From Fomitopsis serialis (taxonomy: Eukaryota > Basidiomycota > Agaricomycetes > Polyporales > Fomitopsidaceae), in the NCBI RefSeq assembly GCF_022376445.1, contig NW_025955454.1, positions 1-26,667 on the forward strand: 26,667 nucleotides of DNA. The letters run 5' to 3'. Made by a program: the position numbers and the translations under genes. The notes beneath the pieces are model-generated. The model made no database searches, was not told the origin of the DNA, and saw nothing but the letters and a program-made list of their open reading frames with translations. Of this stretch, positions 1 through 9,106 are shown one piece after another; within the stretch, counting starts at the first letter, position 1; every line of letters starts with the position of its first letter.

Positions 1-612
1 TCGGCGGCCCTCTCCAGTAAGCTCAGCAAGACGTAGTCGCCTTTCACTCTCTTCCACTGCTCGCTATAGCTGATGTTGCCGAGTGTACCATCGTCGGAAC
101 TCACGACGTTAAGTTGTTTCAGCGCCCACCATAGCGGCTTGCCCACGACGTAGGAGGCTATGCGGTATGGCAGCCAGCCAGGGTCATAGATAGATTTCGT
201 CGAATTGAGGAAGTCGGAAAGAGGAAAGTACGTTCTACTCGTGCAGAGCTCGGCCTACGCTAGCACATCAATGATGAGCGACGTCATACGGGCTAGATAG
301 TTGATGACATACTACGACTGTAGGCAGACCCAAAGGCTTTCCAACACCCTCATACCGAAAGTTATCCGCTAACGTAGACCCGCTAGCATGTAGGACGAGT
401 CGGTCGGGGTGCGTGGACTTGGAGTCCGACTCTGCCAGCCAACCCTTCAGCACGATGACCTCTAGCGTTCGCCGCCACCACTCGATATTTGAGGCATAAG
501 ACGTGGGATTTGATTGTTTCTGGCGGGAGAAGTCGGAGTATAACGTCTTCAGGCGAGATGCTGATGATGAGGCATATGTTGGTAGGCTAGACAATTGCGA
601 TGGAGGGATCAT
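1..612 (-). CDS. CHMP7/Chm7-like ESCRT-III (Snf7 family) protein, 5' part, cut by the window edge
   Basis: Two exons are visible: 612-313 (100 codons) and 254-1, joined by a 58-nt intron with a GTATGT donor, a GCGTAG acceptor and phase 0. The first 184 residues are visible. They match the N-terminal half of basidiomycete CHMP7-like proteins as I know them: a LYSDFSRQK stretch, an EWWRRTLE motif, RYEGVGKPLGL, then YDPGWLPYRIASYVVGKPLWWAL and WKRVKGDYV in exon 2. In this family the part forms winged-helix domains, and the Snf7 core, which is not visible here, follows. Known role: ESCRT-III recruitment at the nuclear envelope and endosomes. I chose the ATG at 612 because the next upstream in-frame start would add a basic, low-complexity stretch. 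The family call rests on remembered motifs, without an alignment. Confidence 0.72.
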
Positions 613-1267
613 GAATGGTCGTCGAGCCGTCAGAGAGCCTGAGTGCAACTGGCCGCGCACTGGCACTGCGGCGCACATTGCTCAAAGCCACATGCGCGTA
701 GATCCGATCGTGTGCGGACTCGGAAGCAGCCGCGCCCGCGCCTCCGCCTCGTCTTGGAGTCGACTTCTCGACCATGGCTTTCAAGAACACTCAATCAGGA
801 CGTAGCATATCACCAAGATCCATTCTGCGAGGGCGATAATACAGTAAGGAGCGTGGCATACATTCCGATAACGAGACAGCAAAAGTAACGACAGTGCTAA
901 CGAGCTACAAGTTAACAGGGATAGCGCGGTGACGGGAATATGTACAACGAGAACAATACTGGAAAACAGGACTACAACGAGAGTGAGGTTTTACAAAGCG
1001 TGACATGATACATGCAGCGACAGGCCCATTGCAGAGCACGACAAAGATCCTTTCTTCGACGGAACCAACTAGAAAAGCGAGAGCAACGGACCGTAACAGA
1101 CGACTATGCACGACAGCGATGGGCAAATAACGGTGATGAGAAAATAACGGCGATGAGCAAATAACGGCGATGAGCAAATAACGGCGACGAGCAAATAACG
1201 TTGACGAGCAAATAACGGCGACGAGATCGGTGAGTAACATTGATGCAAAGCTGTTGAGACAACTTCT
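613..1267. other. Intergenic, no gene seen; holds a minisatellite
   Basis: This stretch lies between the start of the CHMP7-like gene and the stop of the DUF7918 gene, both on the minus strand. The open frames here are short, lack splice context and show no recognisable protein. The only structure I see is the 17-bp tandem repeat at 1116-1228. Confidence 0.6.
1116..1228. repeat. 17-bp minisatellite, about 6.5 copies
   Basis: Six head-to-tail units start at 1116, 1133, 1150, 1167, 1184 and 1201, followed by a partial seventh. The consensus is GCGATGAGCAAATAACG. Units differ by one to three bases, mainly gcgaT/gcgaC and an aaaataacg variant in unit 2. The array begins about 40 bp beyond the stop of the DUF7918 gene, so it may lie in its 3' UTR. 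Confidence 0.9.
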
Positions 1268-3619
1268 TTAACGGCGACGGGATGACCCCGAAGACTTGCG
1301 AGGGGTTGAGATTACTGGAGCGTATGGCGGCGGGTGGATCACTGCGCCTTCGGGGTCGACGAAGAGGAGGTTAGCCGGAATTGGCACGGCCGGCGTACAA
1401 CGCCTGGCTGCCATTTGTCGTGCCTTCTCCGCGCGAGCAGCATCCTCCGCGGCCCTTTCAGCATCAGCCTGAACCCCCTCGCGCGACCTCGCGAGTGGAG
1501 CCTGGGAGCTACTGACGCTCGAGCTCGAAGGAGAGCTCGTATATGTACTCTCCGGAGGCGAGGGCTGGGAAGAAGCAGACTTCGGCACCAGTTCTTTGTG
1601 CGGTCCCTGGCCAAGGTACATGGCAGGGCCCGGGCGTGTCTTCGAGTACTGGCGTTTCTCTTTTGGGGGACGCTGAGCAGGCTCGGTATAGACTGGCGGA
1701 CCCTCGTAACGAGGCGGCATGTTCTTCACGGCCTGAACTGCTCTCGCGAGCGGATTGTCCTTGTGTCCTTCGGTGGTGTCTGGCTCCTGTGGGTAGTAGT
1801 TGGCGGAGGCCTGCCCATAGTAGCTGGTGATGTTAACAGTGCTCGGGTCATACGAATGCGTGACCTTGGACGGGTCGAAGGGGCCAGCCACGCCATGATC
1901 GTAGGTGTCGGCGCCGGACTCGTAGGAATTGTCGGCGCTCGAGGGGTACGAACCCAGAGCATCGTTCTCGTACGTCCCAGAGGTGCTGGGATACGTGAGA
2001 TAGACGTTCGGATCTGCGTCGTAGGAGTAGGTGGCGCTTTGGTCCCCGTCGTACAAGTACGGAGCGTTGACATCCGCGGCACTGGTGTCGAAGGACCCGG
2101 CGGCACCGATGGTGAAGGGCTCGATAGTGCTGAAGTCATAAGACTCGGTGCTGCCGAGATCGTACGAGTTGGGGACACTGGAATCCTGCGAACCGGCATT
2201 GCTGAGGTCGTAGTAACTGACCGCGCCGGACGAATAGGTGCTGGCGGTCCTTGCGGCACCAGCGTTGTGCGCAGTGGCGGAGGTGTTCAAGGCACTCTCC
2301 ACTTGGGCCTGCGGAGCACTGACGCTCCTTGTGGCGGTAGCGTCATACGTGACCGCCCTTCTCGTTGCGGTAGTTGGCGGTGCGCCCAGGCCGATTTCCT
2401 GTGCTTTGTGGGGGCCATGACTCGACACGATCGGGTGAGGAAGGGGTACCGGGCTCGTCGACGTCCAATTCTTCGGGGGTGCCTGCGGGAAAGTAGACTT
2501 CGGCCGAGGCGGCTCTCCAAGGGACACGCTCTACAAGATCAACGCAGGGTCAATAACAGTGGCACAAGACCGTGACGAGCACACGTACACGATTGGACAC
2601 TGGTCGACTCGGAGGCCTCACACTTGGTGCACGCCTAGGAGACGAGGGTCCGGAAATGGCTGAGAGGGCGGGGGTAGGAGGCGGGGACGATTCGGTTGGA
2701 CTAGGAGGGACGGACTCAACATCCTGCGAGTCGTCATCGGGCTCGGGCGATGGTGAACTCTCCCCTGCGTGCAGGCTAGTATGGATGCTGTCTGACTCCG
2801 ACATGATCCCCTGCGCGATGAGGAAATCTGTAGCGGGAACGCGAACATCAGCGAAAAGCGAGGTCGAGATGCTACGAAGACAACGTACTGCGCGTCCGGT
2901 AACGGAAGATGAACGTCGCATAAGTGCCCGGATCCTTCTTGTCCCATGGCTTGACCTGCCATGTCGTGGGCATCTGAACGTGGCCCATCTCCTCACCACC
3001 GTAGCTAGGATAGGGTCAGCCAAAGTAAGCTTGCATTGTAGGCCACATACCCTATCCCGACCGGATCTTCCGCGCCTACTGAGCGTTGACCGCCGAGTGG
3101 TGGCCTCGGCACGATTGGTGCATTCTTGCTGTGCTTGCCGACAATGGCCACACGCTTAATCTTGACGACGATTGTACCCAACTCCTTAGGGTCGGTGTCC
3201 GTCGGAACGGCCCCAATATAGACTATGTACAGGTCGGCATGCGTACAATAGAAGTGGGATTTACTCACGCTCCGGGACCCTCTGGAACATGAAGGGCCTC
3301 ACCGTGGTGAGACCCACTCGGATGTTCGAACGCTCAGCATGGCCTGTGCCCATAAGGAAGTGTCCGGGAACGGTGTAGCCGTCGAGCTTGATGAAGGTGG
3401 CGGTGGGGATGGACCAGCCGTGGTCCTGCCAATGAACAGAGAATTTCTGCAGCACAATTGAGTCCAAGTTGGGACGTAACAATGATCGCCGCTTACTGCT
3501 CCTTCTTCGCTTGGGATCCAACACGTCACTCTTCGATTGTGTTGATCGACAGCGATGTCAAACTCGCGGAGCTCGTGTCCAGGGACAGTTATCCACGCTG
3601 AATAGCCGTCGAGATACAT
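1268..3619 (-). CDS. DUF7918-type fungal protein with long Tyr/Ser/Pro-rich tail
   Basis: Six exons: 3619-3497, 3446-3269, 3222-3051, 3004-2889, 2827-2589 and 2530-1268. The five introns are 50, 46, 46, 61 and 58 nt, all GT-AG, and all phases agree, giving 696 residues. Residues 1 to about 215 look like the fungal DUF7918 domain: GYSAWITV at the start, VTCWIPSEEGA, KFSVHW, LDGYTVPGHFL, a central KIKRVAIVGK and RNFLIAQGIM. The function of this domain is not known to me. Residues from about 215 are acidic and Ser/Pro-rich. From about 277 they are Tyr-rich with recurrent SYD/YD motifs, ending in an Ala/Glu-rich helix and a basic SSRRR end. No signal peptide or membrane segment is seen. The ATG at 3619 sits just before the conserved GYSAWI, so it was preferred over upstream in-frame ATGs. 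The last exon would need GTG as a start if read alone, so it must be spliced to the rest. Confidence 0.85.
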
Positions 3620-5012
3620 GGTGGTGACAGACAGGGGGGATGTGATGTGCTTTGACTGTGTTCCTGAAGGGTTAAATACGAGGACGGTTGCTATGCTGGC
3701 GCTTTTGTTGTATTCTAGGACCAGCGTGATCCGCGTCATGATCAAAGCGTCCTCGGTAAGTGTGGCGGCGTGCACTCACTGCTATACGCCCCAACGGGAA
3801 GACCGCCTTCCAGCCGCTCAATAAAACCTCTGTGTCTTGAGTTAGTAGAACTTTACTGTGGCGGAGAGATCAGAGTAGTGCGAGTAAGAGTGAGCGAGCA
3901 GTCGCGCGTAGAAGTTGAACACAGGCCACCAAGCCACAGGCGCGTAACAAGTGCAACGCGCCCACGTGACTTTGTGGGTCCACATCTGCGCCCAAAGTAG
4001 GAAAGTAGTGAGCGCCCGAAGTAGCGGCTCGGCTCGCAACGAGTCTTTTTTCTGGTTGTCCGTTGTTCCCTTCAAGGACTGGTCTGTAGATCCACGCGTT
4101 TCTCCGTGATCCGGCAACGAGGTTGGTACAGCCCCTTGTCTGAAGTTTCTGGGGCTCAATCCCCAATTGCTACCACCGGTACATTGCCTGATCGATGAGA
4201 TTCTGTAAGGGCGCAGGTCTTCATTGCGTGGAACAGGAATTATGAGGACTCCTCGCCCTGGAGAGTTGGATGAAGACGTAGTGTTCCTGAACCAATTCGA
4301 GCATCTTTGGTCCGGGTTCATACGGCCAGACCAGTCTCCGAGTCAGAGAACCCACTGACCACTCGATCGGCCGTAGGCTTTATCGATCAACCATCCAGCC
4401 CCGCCGGTGCACTGACGGACCACAAGCTGGCCTGCACAAGCAGTCTCGAAACCACGCTCCCTAGTACGCTAGAACGACTGTCCGCAACCGCATCGTCGCC
4501 GCGAGGCAGATGCCTTCAAGTTGATGTCGCTATGCTCAGTCCACCGACTGCGCCCAGTTCTTTATGGTAACCCGAGTCGCCGTCGAAAACATACAGGCTT
4601 CGGTATCCTCGTACACATGCAAGATGGCAGAGCAATCTCTTCATATATTCCTTCTACAAGGTAAACATCGCGACTACCACTATACATCGAGCTTAAGCTT
4701 AGCAGACAGCAAGATCTGTCGAAACCACCAGGTGACCGTTCTATCTACATGGCGTATCGCCGCCAGAAGGACCGGCCAAAGAGTGGACCGTGGAGGTTGC
4801 TCTGAGGCTGCTGAAAGATGGAGAATCGTCATGGGGAAGACGATCCAACATGTGGTATACCAGCGCCTGTGTAGTTGTTAAAAGATGAGGGGCAAAACGC
4901 CGACGTGGCTGATTTATGCGGACGGACTGGTTTAGGGCAGGTTTGGTCAGATCAGACGCCCGGTGACGGGGGCGCCTGCCAGTGTGTCGCGCAGCAAACT
5001 CAGACGATGTTG
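3620..5012. other. Intergenic, no supported gene
   Basis: Upstream region of the DUF7918 gene. A possible TATTTAA box lies at 3678-3672 on the minus strand, about 55 bp before its ATG. The minus-strand open frame at 3842-4321 shows no family motif, no biased codon use and no splice sites, so I read it as chance. I see nothing else definite up to the inverted-repeat element. Confidence 0.5.
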
Positions 5013-5128
5013 CAGCTAGTTGCAGAACATTAGGCGCAGACGAACGCGCGCGACATATGATGACAAATAAGCGCCGCGCCACAGTTGACGTTGGTTCACC
5101 CACTTCTGCACCATCATGTTTTTGCGGC
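5013..5128 (+). repeat. Left terminal inverted repeat of the 546-bp element
   Basis: This is the reverse complement of 5436-5558. The strongest match is the outer part, up to and including the cgacatatgatgacaaata stretch. Further in, the acccacttc and poly-T/GCG blocks are still shared. Confidence 0.85.
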
Positions 5129-5435
5129 TTCACAGTCGTCTGCACTAGCACCTGTACCGAGCAATAGCGACGCGGTCACGTTCCTCGGACACTCTATTAA
5201 TGTATATTCCATTGAGAGTAGTAACAATGCAATAATGCCTCCCCTACACCACTGCTTGCAGTCAGCTACAATGGACGAGTCCGACAGACGTCGTAGACCT
5301 GGGTGTAGGGGGCAGATACACGTTCAATTGTCTGCGGGCACTGGCCAGTACTCCTGCAAGGCGTCCACGGGGTCGTGTTCACCGAGTTGCAAGACATGCC
5401 TCTCATGACGGCTGCTGCAGGGACAATCGATGCAA

Positions 5436-5558
5436 CGCAAAAAAATGGTGGTGCGAGGTGTGGTGAAGTGGGTAAACCGACGTCTTCGTGTGGATAGCGC
5501 CTATTTGTCATCATATGTCGCGCGCATTCGTCTGCGCCTAATGTTCTGCAACTAGCTG
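5436..5558 (-). repeat. Right terminal inverted repeat of the 546-bp element
   Basis: Mirror copy of the left arm. It has small insertions relative to the left arm in the inner, purine-rich part around 5445-5475. Confidence 0.85.
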
Positions 5559-5979
5559 TGAACACATACACGATCTGGTTGGTCTGCTGATAGTATTCTG
5601 GACATGGGCAATGAGCTCGCGCTTCACACGGTTGTCTTCTACTGTAAACCTTGCAGCATTGCTATACCGCCAGAACCTGGGTTCAGACCCCCACATGTGG
5701 CGCCGACGGAAGGCGTCCGAGGACAAGAATAAGTGCCACCTGCCTGGGACCACTGCCAGTTCCACGACTTCTTGTGAAGTCATTCCAGCGCCAAGAGTGG
5801 GAAACTTAGTCAGGAGGGCCTGTGTAAGGTGTCAGTGGAAGAGGCGATGGTCTAAGACCCAGTGCGCCATCTTGCTCATTCGCAGCGGTCACTGGTGCGC
5901 CCCTTCTCTCGGGCCATCCCCTGCGGAGGATCCAATCCGATCGAGGCCGAGATAGAGCGTCATGCCGTCCTGGAGGGCC
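5559..5979. other. Intergenic, upstream of the aldo-keto reductase gene
   Basis: No gene supported. Open frames on both strands here are short and show no family motifs. The TATA element of the next gene begins at 5980. Confidence 0.5.
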
Positions 5980-5986
5980 TATATAG
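5980..5986 (+). promoter_or_regulatory. TATA box before the aldo-keto reductase gene
   Basis: TATATAG, with a second TATATAG at about 5988-5994, lies only about 30 bp before the first ATG at 6011 and 100 bp before the second at 6080. This short distance bears on which start is used. Confidence 0.55.
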
Positions 5987-6010
5987 TATATAGTCGGCGT
6001 CGTCCTCAGT

Positions 6011-7098
6011 ATGTCCTTTCTCAGGTCTTTCCTCAGGCGCTTCACCACCAGACCAGTCGTCTCCAATCCGCGTCCCATCATGTCCATCACTCTCAACGAC
6101 GGCACCAAGATCCCTAGCCTGGGGTTCGGCACTGGCACCGCGCTATACGCGAAGGACGCGGAGGACACAGTCCGCCAGGCCATCCAGACCGGCGTCGTTC
6201 ACCTCGATGGTGCTCAGATGTACAACAACGAGGAGTCCCTCGGCGCCGGCATCGTCTCCTCGGGGAAGCCTCGCTCGTCGCTCTACATCACGACCAAGCT
6301 TAACGTCATCCCCGCTGGCCAGACGGTCCGCGACACACTCGTCGAGTCTCTGAAGAAGCTGCAGACGGAATACGTCGACCTCTTCCTTGTCCACTTCCCG
6401 AACAACCACGAAACGCCTCTCCCTCAGATCTGGGCGCAGTTCGAGGAGATCCAAAAGGAGGGCTTGGCGAAGTCGATAGGTGTCTCCAACTTCCGCGTGA
6501 AGGATTTCGAGGAGATCCTGCCCACGGCGAAGGTCATCCCGGCGGTGAACCAGGTGAGTGCTAGCGCTGATCCTCAACCCGATCCCGCTGATGCGCTCCA
6601 CAGATCGAGTACCATCCTTACGTCTACAAGGCCGATCAGCCTGTGATCGAGTTCATGAAGAAGTACAACATTACCCCGACGTCATACGGTGGCTTGACGC
6701 CCATCGTGCGTTTCAAGGGTGGTCCAGTCGACCCGGTGCTCAAGTCTGCCGCCGCACGGCTCAGCAAGGAGGCGGGCACGACGGTCACGGAAGGACAGGT
6801 CTTGCAGCTCTGGTTGAAAGCGAAGGGCATCGTCGCCATCACGTTCGTGTGATTCTTTTGATCTATGAGTGAGAAGCGTGCTGACTCGGGTGCGCTCGTA
6901 GAACGAGTTCGAAAGCGTCCCGTGTCAAGGAGTACCTGGCTGCGGAGGCGCTTCCTGGCCTCACTCCTGAGGAGATCAAGGCTATCGATACGGAGGGCTC
7001 GAAGGTTCACCACCGTGTCTTCGTGAGTGTCTTGGTCCGCAGTCATGATGTTCATAGTACGCTCATGCGCAATATAGGCCACGTTCTTCGACTCGTGA
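6011..7098 (+). CDS. Aldo-keto reductase, possibly with a mitochondrial N-terminal extension
   Basis: Four exons: 6011-6553, 6604-6842, 6902-7022 and 7078-7098, with introns of 50, 59 and 55 nt, giving 307 residues. Intron 2 uses a GTTCGT donor. The product is an NAD(P)H-dependent AKR of the xylose-reductase/glycerol-dehydrogenase type. It shows GFGTGTA after strand 1, the catalytic tetrad Asp66, Tyr71, Lys96 (in ITTKL) and His128 (in LVHFP), the GVSNF motif and an IEYHPY motif at the exon 2 start. TSYGGLTP, GGPVDPVL and TSSKASRVKEYL follow, the last being the coenzyme phosphate-binding region. The substrate cannot be told. The first ATG adds 23 residues rich in Arg, Phe and Ser with no acids, which looks like a mitochondrial presequence. 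The second ATG at 6080 gives a normal cytosolic start (284 residues). Confidence 0.92.
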
Positions 7099-7527
7099 AG
7101 GATCTACGGAAGGGAAGTATCGCTGAAGATTTGTACGCTAGCTATCATGTATCATCAACGAGTCGAATGATAGATGACATCGCCTCACTGTCCGTTCGCC
7201 CGTTTTGTGTGCGAGTTTCTTGACGGCTGTCCTCGTCTATTGGGGCGCACTGTACCGGGAGTCTAGTGGCGTATATCACACATCGCACCCCGCGCGAGTA
7301 AGGTCATCACTCGCCAGCGAATGCGTGAACTCAGTAGCAACTGGCTGATACCCTTCTAGTTCGAGGTGGTTGGCCTGTATGATTAAAAGCAGCAACACCT
7401 AACAAGTCGTCAAAATTTCGAGCACTCATGACCTTGTCTTTACGTTCACATCGTCATTGCAAGCAGTCACGATGCGTACAACAGTTTAGGAATACAACGT
7501 AACGGCTGCCCATCGCGCTACATCCGC
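7099..7527. other. Intergenic between converging genes
   Basis: Lies between the stops of the aldo-keto reductase and the repeat protein. It should hold both 3' UTRs. I see no gene, repeat or RNA here. Confidence 0.55.
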
Positions 7528-8167
7528 TCAGTCGAGCTCATCTATCTCCAAGCCGCGCTCGAACAGCTCGCCGTCCAAGTCGTCCTCTCGGGCGGACCAC
7601 TCATAGTCGCTCCGGCCCCGATGCCAGTTTCCCGCCCGCATCTTCTTCGGCTTCGGCAGAGGCTTCGGTGCCGGCTTCGGGGATCCCGCCGGCGTGTTTG
7701 GCGGAGGGGGAGGGGGCGGAGGGGGACTCCCACGGCTCCGAGCGACAAGGTCGTCGTAGTAGCCGCGCTCGAACAGCTCGCCGTCCAAGTCGTCCTCTCG
7801 GGCGGACCACTCATAGTCGCTCCGGCCCCGATGCCAGTTTCCCGCCCGCATCTTCTTCGGCTTCGGCAGAGGCTTCGGTGCCGGCTTCGGGGATCCCGCC
7901 GGCGTGTTTGGCGGAGGGGGCGGGGGCGGAGGGGGGCTCCCCCGGCTCCGAGCGACAAGGTCGTCGTAGTAGCCGCGCTCCACGAGTTCGTCTTGAAACT
8001 CCCGCTGGAATAGCGAGGCATCCTCAGTCGAGCGACTGTTACCGCACGGTCAGCCGTGGATTAATGTTATAAATGACGAGAGAGGCTCACATGGTGACTG
8101 GGCGAGCAAGTGCGGGAGCTGTCGTCGCCGCCAGTAGGATGGCAGAGGCAAGCGCAGAGTAACGCAT
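7528..8167 (-). CDS. Small secreted protein made of two 70-residue tandem repeats
   Basis: Two exons: 8167-8091 and 8035-7528, with a 55-nt intron (GTGAGC donor, AACAG acceptor, phase 2), giving 194 residues. Residues 1-21 form a clear signal peptide (basic start, hydrophobic core, APALA before the cut). A short pro-like stretch is followed by two copies of a unit. Each unit runs ERGYYDDLVARSRGS, nine prolines, a Pro/Lys-rich hinge ending PKPKK, then NWHRGRSDYEWSARE and an acidic DDLDGELF; a short third start ends the protein (ERGLEIDELD). It has no cysteine. I do not know its function. It resembles, from memory, secreted proteins of Polyporales with recurring aromatic/acidic LxAR blocks. Dibasic KK and Arg-rich sites in each unit could allow proteolytic processing, which is inference. 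The gene has a TATA box and probably a 5' UTR intron. Confidence 0.82.
7551..7970 (-). repeat. Two tandem 210-bp copies inside the secreted-protein gene
   Basis: Copies are 7551-7760 and 7761-7970, and the first 10 bp of a third copy follow. Reading base by base they differ at three positions only (7711/7921, 7726/7936 and 7732/7942). All three are third codon positions and silent (Pro, Ser, Arg). Confidence 0.95.
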
Positions 8168-8249
8168 GGTGTTCTGTATGCAGTACTTGGGGTCGTTACG
8201 AAGTTTTCCGTTGGAAGAAACGTGGGTCGTCAAAGAAGAAAGAGCAAGG

Positions 8250-8307
8250 CTAGACGGTGTGAGAGGTAAGTGCAATATTCAAACTGTCACTGTCGCTGGA
8301 CACTTAC
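8250..8307 (-). other. Probable 5' UTR intron of the secreted-protein gene
   Basis: A GTAAGT donor at 8307 and a CTAG acceptor at 8250 enclose 58 nt between the TATA box and the ATG. The sequence on both sides is leader-like and pyrimidine-rich. Inferred from splice signals only. Confidence 0.45.
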
Positions 8308-8380
8308 TTGCCGGCAACCTACTCGTTGAGCTCAGAAGGAAAGGAGAAGAGGAGCTGAGGAATGCGGTAGACATAGCTCT

Positions 8381-8389
8381 CCTTTTATA
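8381..8389 (-). promoter_or_regulatory. TATA box of the secreted-protein gene
   Basis: TATAAAAGG on the minus strand, about 215 bp before the ATG at 8167, followed downstream by a CT-rich leader. The strong TATA box fits a highly or conditionally expressed secreted product. Confidence 0.7.
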
Positions 8390-9098
8390 CGCTGGGATGC
8401 CTGGCCTTGCCACAGACTTGACATCACTGCAGCGACCTGCAGAGATCCTTGTCTGTCGTTGTGGTCAACTCGGACCGTTATGCCTGACGATGGATCGCAT
8501 TTGGATGATTGTTTAAGCGTACGGATGCTAATTTGCGACGCAGCCTGGGCTCTGGCGCACATGTATACCGTGCCAAGTTGCATGATGAGGCTGTTGCCGA
8601 GGGGAGCAGATTTCACAATCAACTGACACCGCTGCTGAGCAAGCCGCAACAGTGATGCAAGACTCAAACGACGTTACCTTAGACTCAGCTGCTATGTTCC
8701 TGAGACGAGAGCATTCCAGTGAGTCGCGGTGGCAATCCGATATAATGGGAGAGTGGATCGCAGCCATCGGGTAGCCACCATGGAGTTTTGCTGCGCTGAT
8801 CTCTGGCGAAGTATGCAGACCACCCCAGATTATTATAAGGATGGCGAGGCACGACGCGGTCTATAGACTCATCCGGGATTTGCGATATGTACATCGTTGA
8901 GCCAGTAGCAGCGGGAATTGTTGCTGACTGGCAGAAGAGATCAGGAAGAGATGCTCGAGATTTTCAATCAAGTCAGCGCGACGATCATACGAAGCGGTCT
9001 TGATTTCATACTGTAGGGATCGCTGTCATCATCCCACGCCAATGACTGGTAGAGGGTAGACGGACCGATACGGCCGTGGCGGTGATCGAGTGCCCTGG
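8390..9098. other. Intergenic, no gene seen
   Basis: Lies between the promoter of the secreted-protein gene and the hAT element. Short open frames on both strands show no motif or splice support. Confidence 0.5.
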
Positions 9099-9106
9099 CG
9101 CATAAG
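9099..9106. repeat. Left target-site duplication of the hAT element
   Basis: CGCATAAG, directly before the left terminal repeat. An identical copy sits at 10151-10158. Confidence 0.9.

Larger units (their letters stand above)
5013..5558. mobile_element. Inverted-repeat element of 546 bp (MITE or non-autonomous DNA transposon)
   Basis: The left arm (5013 to about 5128) and right arm (5558 to about 5436) are reverse complements. Both start CAGCTAGTTGCAGAACATTA. The outer 60 bp or so have about two differences, and the inner halves diverge but still align to a run of T followed by GCG. The centre, about 5129-5435, has no coding sequence I recognise. No clear target-site duplication flanks the element (cgatgttg against tgaacaca), so its superfamily is open; the CAG...CTG ends would fit hAT-like or CACTA-unlike MITEs. 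The minus-strand open frame at 4741-5151 and the mirrored one at 5266-5571 are two readings of the same arm. Confidence 0.85.

Noticed and set aside
1334..2575. 413-codon plus-strand open frame
   Set aside because: It is the shadow of the last exon of the DUF7918 gene. The protein is Arg/Gly/Val-rich nonsense, whereas the minus strand has six phase-matched exons.
4140..4190. T-arm-like sequence (tggggctcaatcccca)
   Set aside because: The loop has six rather than seven bases and no acceptor or anticodon stems can be drawn around it, so no tRNA is called.
3842..4321. 159-codon minus-strand open frame
   Set aside because: No motif, unbiased codons, no splice or promoter context.
4741..5151. 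136-codon minus-strand open frame
   Set aside because: It mostly reads through the left arm of the inverted-repeat element, and a mirrored version appears in the right arm.
7551..7970. CRISPR-like direct repeats
   Set aside because: Two long adjacent copies with no spacers, inside a coding exon of a eukaryotic gene.
7621..8072. Plus-strand and second minus-frame open frames over the tandem repeat
   Set aside because: All are alternate frames of the same 210-bp repeat. Only the frame with signal peptide and intron makes a sensible protein.
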